Assembly (NCBI GenBank): GCA_023437745.1
Contig: JAEZFI010000253.1
Span: 1-18,238, forward strand
Source of the DNA: Actinomycetes bacterium
GTDB taxonomy: Bacteria; Actinomycetota; Acidimicrobiia; Acidimicrobiales; Microtrichaceae
Direction: 5' to 3'
DNA: 18,238 nucleotides
This document shows positions 15,862 to 18,238 of this stretch, piece by piece. The translations under genes were made by a program, and so were the position numbers. Below the pieces are notes generated by a model that saw nothing but the letters and a program-made list of their open reading frames with translations, was not told the origin of the DNA and searched no databases. Numbering within the stretch: the stretch's first letter is position 1; every line of letters starts with the position of its first letter.

Positions 15862-17928
15862 CTATCCGACGATGAACGGGATCGGGGGCATCGACGCGAC
15901 GCACTCGTCGACCGCGTCCCGGTCGAGCTGCTGCTCGGGGTCGTCCAGGAACGTGCTCCTGAGCTCCCCGAGGCACGCGGGCCCGACATCGACGGGGTTG
16001 AAGCCCAGCTCGTCGAACCGGATGAGGTTGGATCGGGGGAAGCCCTTGGCCACCCGGTCCACCCAGTCGACGTCGGTGCCGGGCGCCATCGCTCCGTGCA
16101 CCACGAGCAGCGGCACCCGCGAGCGCGACGGCTCGAAGAACCCTGCGGAGCCGGCGGGCACGTTCCACTGCTCGCACGCCTCCCGGAGCAGTCGGAAGGG
16201 GTTCGCCCGGAACTGCGGGAGCCGGGCCTCGAGCGCGGCGTCCGTCGGGCGGGCGTTGGGTGCCACCCGTTGGCACAGGTCGGAGAGCCGCGCGCCGTAC
16301 GGCTGGTCGGTGACGTCGCTGCTCTCCCTCGCGTTGTAGCCGATCTCGAGGAGGTTGGGCCGGGTGAGCAGGTCCGGCACGAAGATCGCGAGGTGCCGCT
16401 CTCCGGTCGCGTAGTAGAGCGCCAGGCTCGCTCGGTCGCCGTCGAGCAGCACGCTGCCCTGCTCGCCCCCGGGCAGCGGGCCGGTCACCTGCTGCGGCCC
16501 GCTCTGCAGGCGGTCGTACGCAGCCCGCCAGCTGCCGAGGAGGTCCGGGTTGAGCGCGTCGCACGGGGGCTGCGCCTCGCAGGCGGCGGCGAGCCGTCCG
16601 AACGCCGCAGCGAACGCCGACACGAAGTCACCCTGGGCGACGTCCGTGGGCACGGGGTTCTGCAGCATGAGCGAGCGGATGTGGTCGCCCAGCACGGTGA
16701 TGGCCGCGTAGGACGCCGGGGTGTGGATGCTGTCCGCCGAGAGGTCGACCCGGTCGAGGTGGCGGGCGATCATGAGGTCGCGGACGTCGAGCGCCACGTC
16801 CTCGGCGTCGTACTGGGAGACGTCGACCTCCTCGGTGGCCCACCGTCGGCGGCAGGCGCCGACGGCGTCGAGGTAGCGGTCGGTCGACGTCGTCGACAGG
16901 AACGGGTGCTCGAGGTTGGCGAGCCCGGACTCGGTGATCTCCGGGCAGTTGAGGAAGGGCGTGCCCTCGAACCCGCGGACGCCCAGGCGGATGACGGTGC
17001 GATGGTCCCGGATGGGCGACACGTCGAGCTTCTCGAACTCGCCGATCTGGACGACGTTCGTCGTGCCCGGGGCCACCGGATTGCGGGCGGGGTGGTCCTC
17101 GACCACGAGGTCGATCCACCGTCCCGTCGGGCGACCGCGGTCCTCGGGCACGTGCAGGACGCCGCAGACGACGTCGGCGGGGATGCCGGCCTCGCACGGC
17201 GCCACCTCGTACGTCGGCTCGTACTCGGCGGTGAGCGCCGGTGTGCGCCCCTGGTCGTCACCGGCCGCCACCTCGTCCTTGCCGCCCCGGGTGACGAGGA
17301 GCACCGTGACCACCAGCGCCCCCACCGCGGCTGCGCCCGCGACCATGACGCCACGCCGTCCACGCACCCGGGTGATCGCCGAGCGGGCGGGGGAGCGGGC
17401 AGGGGAGCGGGTGCCGTCGCCGCCGGTGTCGAGGAGCCGGGCGGCCATCATCTTGCCGGGGAGCCCCTTGAGCTCGAGGGGTCCGACGTCCTGGAAGACG
17501 GCACCCTCCCTGGAGCCGACCGCCGCCTTCACCGTGGGCGTGACCAGCGTGGCCCCCGACCGGGCCTGCGCGCAGAGCCGCGCCGCCTCCACTACCGTGC
17601 GTCCGTAGTAGTCGCCCTCGGAGGACGTCACCTCACCGAGGCTGATCCCGACGCGCACCCTCGGCGGGTTCGCCTCGTCGAGGGCGGCGCCGGCGGCGTG
17701 GAGCTCCCGGGATGCCCGGACGGCGTCGAGGACGCTCCGGTCGAACACCCCCATCACCCCGTCGCCGAGTCGCTTGACCGTCCGCCCCCCGTGCGCACGG
17801 ATCGTCTCGTCGAGGGTCACGACGAACCGCTCCATGAACGCGTCGCCGAGGTCGTCGCCCATCGAGGACAGGCGCTGGCTCGAATCGACCATGTCCGCGA
17901 AGACGACGGTGAGGGTCGATGTGCTCAT
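15862..17928 (-). CDS. Membrane protein: class III nucleotide cyclase domain fused to a degenerate alpha/beta hydrolase
   Basis: The 688-residue product begins with a cytoplasmic class III cyclase domain (about 1-165) with both metal Asp residues (Asp12 in VVFADMVDSS, Asp56 in KRLGDGV), the purine-pocket Lys52 and Asp106, and Arg117 in VVEAARLC; the usual Asn of VNxAAR is absent. A linker of SPARSPARS leads to one helix at about 193-213. Residues 240-688 outside the membrane resemble TAP-like alpha/beta hydrolases: RVDLSADS(400) aligns with the nucleophile strand, but GGSYG is replaced, the GGPG loop is not recognisable, and the expected acid and His near 613-645 (HGAMAPGTD, ELGFNPV) are missing. 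Ten Cys in this part could form disulfides. A sensor that controls cyclase output is a plausible inference. ATG 17928 is preferred to GTG 17943 because GGAAG lies 8 bases upstream of it. Confidence 0.85.
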   Translation of the reverse strand: MSTSTLTVVFADMVDSSQRLSSMGDDLGDAFMERFVVTLDETIRAHGGRTVKRLGDGVMGVFDRSVLDAVRASRELHAAGAALDEANPPRVRVGISLGEVTSSEGDYYGRTVVEAARLCAQARSGATLVTPTVKAAVGSREGAVFQDVGPLELKGLPGKMMAARLLDTGGDGTRSPARSPARSAITRVRGRRGVMVAGAAAVGALVVTVLLVTRGGKDEVAAGDDQGRTPALTAEYEPTYEVAPCEAGIPADVVCGVLHVPEDRGRPTGRWIDLVVEDHPARNPVAPGTTNVVQIGEFEKLDVSPIRDHRTVIRLGVRGFEGTPFLNCPEITESGLANLEHPFLSTTSTDRYLDAVGACRRRWATEEVDVSQYDAEDVALDVRDLMIARHLDRVDLSADSIHTPASYAAITVLGDHIRSLMLQNPVPTDVAQGDFVSAFAAAFGRLAAACEAQPPCDALNPDLLGSWRAAYDRLQSGPQQVTGPLPGGEQGSVLLDGDRASLALYYATGERHLAIFVPDLLTRPNLLEIGYNARESSDVTDQPYGARLSDLCQRVAPNARPTDAALEARLPQFRANPFRLLREACEQWNVPAGSAGFFEPSRSRVPLLVVHGAMAPGTDVDWVDRVAKGFPRSNLIRFDELGFNPVDVGPACLGELRSTFLDDPEQQLDRDAVDECVASMPPIPFIVG

Positions 17929-18016
17929 GCTCCCCGCTTCCACCCGACATCAGGGCACCGGCTGGTCCTCGCGGGAGCATCCCACGTCAGGCGATCCGAT
18001 GCGAGGAAGTTGCGCA

Positions 18017-18108
18017 GGCGCCCGAAGGGACGGCGCCGGGTAGCGGAGTCGAAGAAGGCCGAGGAACGAGGCCGAGCCTGAGCAGAGCTGGCCCGGCGCC
18101 CGAAGGGA
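18017..18108. repeat. MITE-like intergenic element, copy B
   Basis: The core of about 57 bases (18038-18094) starts GGGTAGCGGAGTCGAAGAAG and ends GAGCTGGCCC, matching copy A at both ends. GGCGCCGGG (18032-18040) pairs perfectly with CCCGGCGCC (18092-18100). The flanking direct repeat GGCGCCCGAAGGGA occurs at 18017-18030 and 18095-18108 and is unrelated to that of copy A. The element lies in the 226-base gap between the divergent cyclase and acyl-CoA dehydrogenase genes and ends two bases before a KstR-type motif. Confidence 0.68.
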
Positions 18109-18109
18109 T

Positions 18110-18123
18110 TAGAACGCGTTACA
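18110..18123. promoter_or_regulatory. KstR-type operator
   Basis: TAGAACGCGTTACA fits the KstR consensus TNNAACNNGTTNNA at every fixed position. KstR is the TetR-family repressor of sterol side-chain and upper-ring degradation genes in mycobacteria and rhodococci. It sits 31 bases before the start of an acyl-CoA dehydrogenase gene and overlaps a possible -10 box. The functional call is inference from the consensus and context. Confidence 0.65.
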
Positions 18124-18125
18124 GT
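18120..18125 (+). promoter_or_regulatory. Possible -10 element (TACAGT) of the acyl-CoA dehydrogenase gene
   Basis: TACAGT fits TANNNT, overlaps the right half of the KstR-type operator and would give a leader of about 23 bases containing the ribosome binding site. No clear -35 box is seen because the repeat element lies there. Confidence 0.4.
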
Positions 18126-18142
18126 TTTCGGCCGGACGAAGC

Positions 18143-18149
18143 AGAGGGG
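18143..18149 (+). promoter_or_regulatory. Ribosome binding site AGAGGGG
   Basis: AGAGGGG lies 5 bases before ATG 18155. Together with the FadE-like N-terminus it fixes the start of the partial gene. Confidence 0.6.
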
Positions 18150-18154
18150 TTCCG

Positions 18155-18238
18155 ATGAGGATCGCGTACACCGACGAGCAGGAAGCGCTCCGCCGCGAGC
18201 TGCAGGCCTACTACGAGCAGCTGCTCGACGACGACATC
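18155..18238 (+). CDS. Acyl-CoA dehydrogenase, N-terminus only (FadE26/ChsE4-like)
   Basis: Only the first 28 residues are in the window. They read MRIAYTDEQEALRRELQAYY and continue with an acidic end, closely resembling as I recall the start of M. tuberculosis FadE26 (MRISYTPQQEELRRELRSYF), one subunit of a two-component acyl-CoA dehydrogenase for cholesterol side-chain beta-oxidation. This N-terminal helix is shared by many actinobacterial FadE proteins, so the family is fairly secure and the exact orthology is not. A KstR-type operator and a good ribosome binding site precede it. The FAD-binding and catalytic Glu regions are beyond the edge. If it is FadE26-like, a FadE27-type partner gene would be expected next. 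Confidence 0.7.
   Translation, partial: MRIAYTDEQEALRRELQAYYEQLLDDDI

Noticed and set aside
17983..17991. CACGTCAGG, a 9-base match to the direct repeat of element copy A
   Set aside because: A match this short could be chance in 18 kb, and no core element or second flank is next to it.
15682..18081. Plus-strand open frame of about 800 codons opposite mtr and the cyclase gene
   Set aside because: No domain is visible in it and the opposite strand carries clear cyclase and mycothione reductase motifs.

Overview
The window is high-GC, densely packed chromosomal DNA of an actinobacterium. A mycothione reductase (mycothiol is made only by Actinobacteria), a tatC-helY gene pair in the order known from mycobacteria, a DUF4193-type protein, a KstR-like operator and many starts with no ribosome binding site all point there. 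The divergence of several proteins suggests a lineage away from the model mycobacteria and streptomycetes, possibly Acidimicrobiia; that last step is inference. I see no CRISPR array, rRNA, tRNA, phage or complete insertion sequence, and no gene-free stretch longer than about 230 bases.

Layout. 1-4110 (+): the tail of an unidentified gene, tatC, helY and a truncated diacylglycerol-kinase-like gene, joined by three successive 4-base GTGA overlaps, so one transcription unit. 4166-6359 (+): a quinone-oxidoreductase-type MDR dehydrogenase and an M20 amidohydrolase. 6437-8059 (+): a ThyX-like protein with two ThyX domains. 8157-10197 (+): an acidic DUF4193-like zinc-ribbon protein, a lysine-rich protein, a GNAT acetyltransferase and a NUDIX hydrolase. 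10207-10983 (-): enoyl-CoA hydratase, divergent from a HAD phosphatase (11058-11603, +) across a TetR-type dyad. 11556-13106 (-): an unrecognised protein with an Arg/Gly/Asp-rich disordered stretch, whose 3' end overlaps the HAD gene tail to tail. 13274-13603 (+): a DUF3006-like protein. 13693-15812 (-): mycothione reductase followed by an EthD-like protein. 15862-17928 (-): a class III cyclase domain joined through one membrane helix to a degenerate alpha/beta-hydrolase domain. 18155-end (+): the first 28 residues of an acyl-CoA dehydrogenase resembling FadE26, behind a perfect KstR-type motif.

The most unusual signals are: (1) two related intergenic elements (13608-13702 and 18017-18108) with similar cores and imperfect inverted ends, each flanked by its own private direct repeat, like a small MITE-type element with target duplications; (2) the two-domain ThyX-like protein, in which each domain keeps a different part of the signature motif; (3) the cyclase/pseudo-hydrolase fusion; (4) the KstR-like operator; (5) a recurring TANNNT box 6-8 bases before six start codons, suggesting leaderless transcription. 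Family assignments come from reading motifs; no database search was run.
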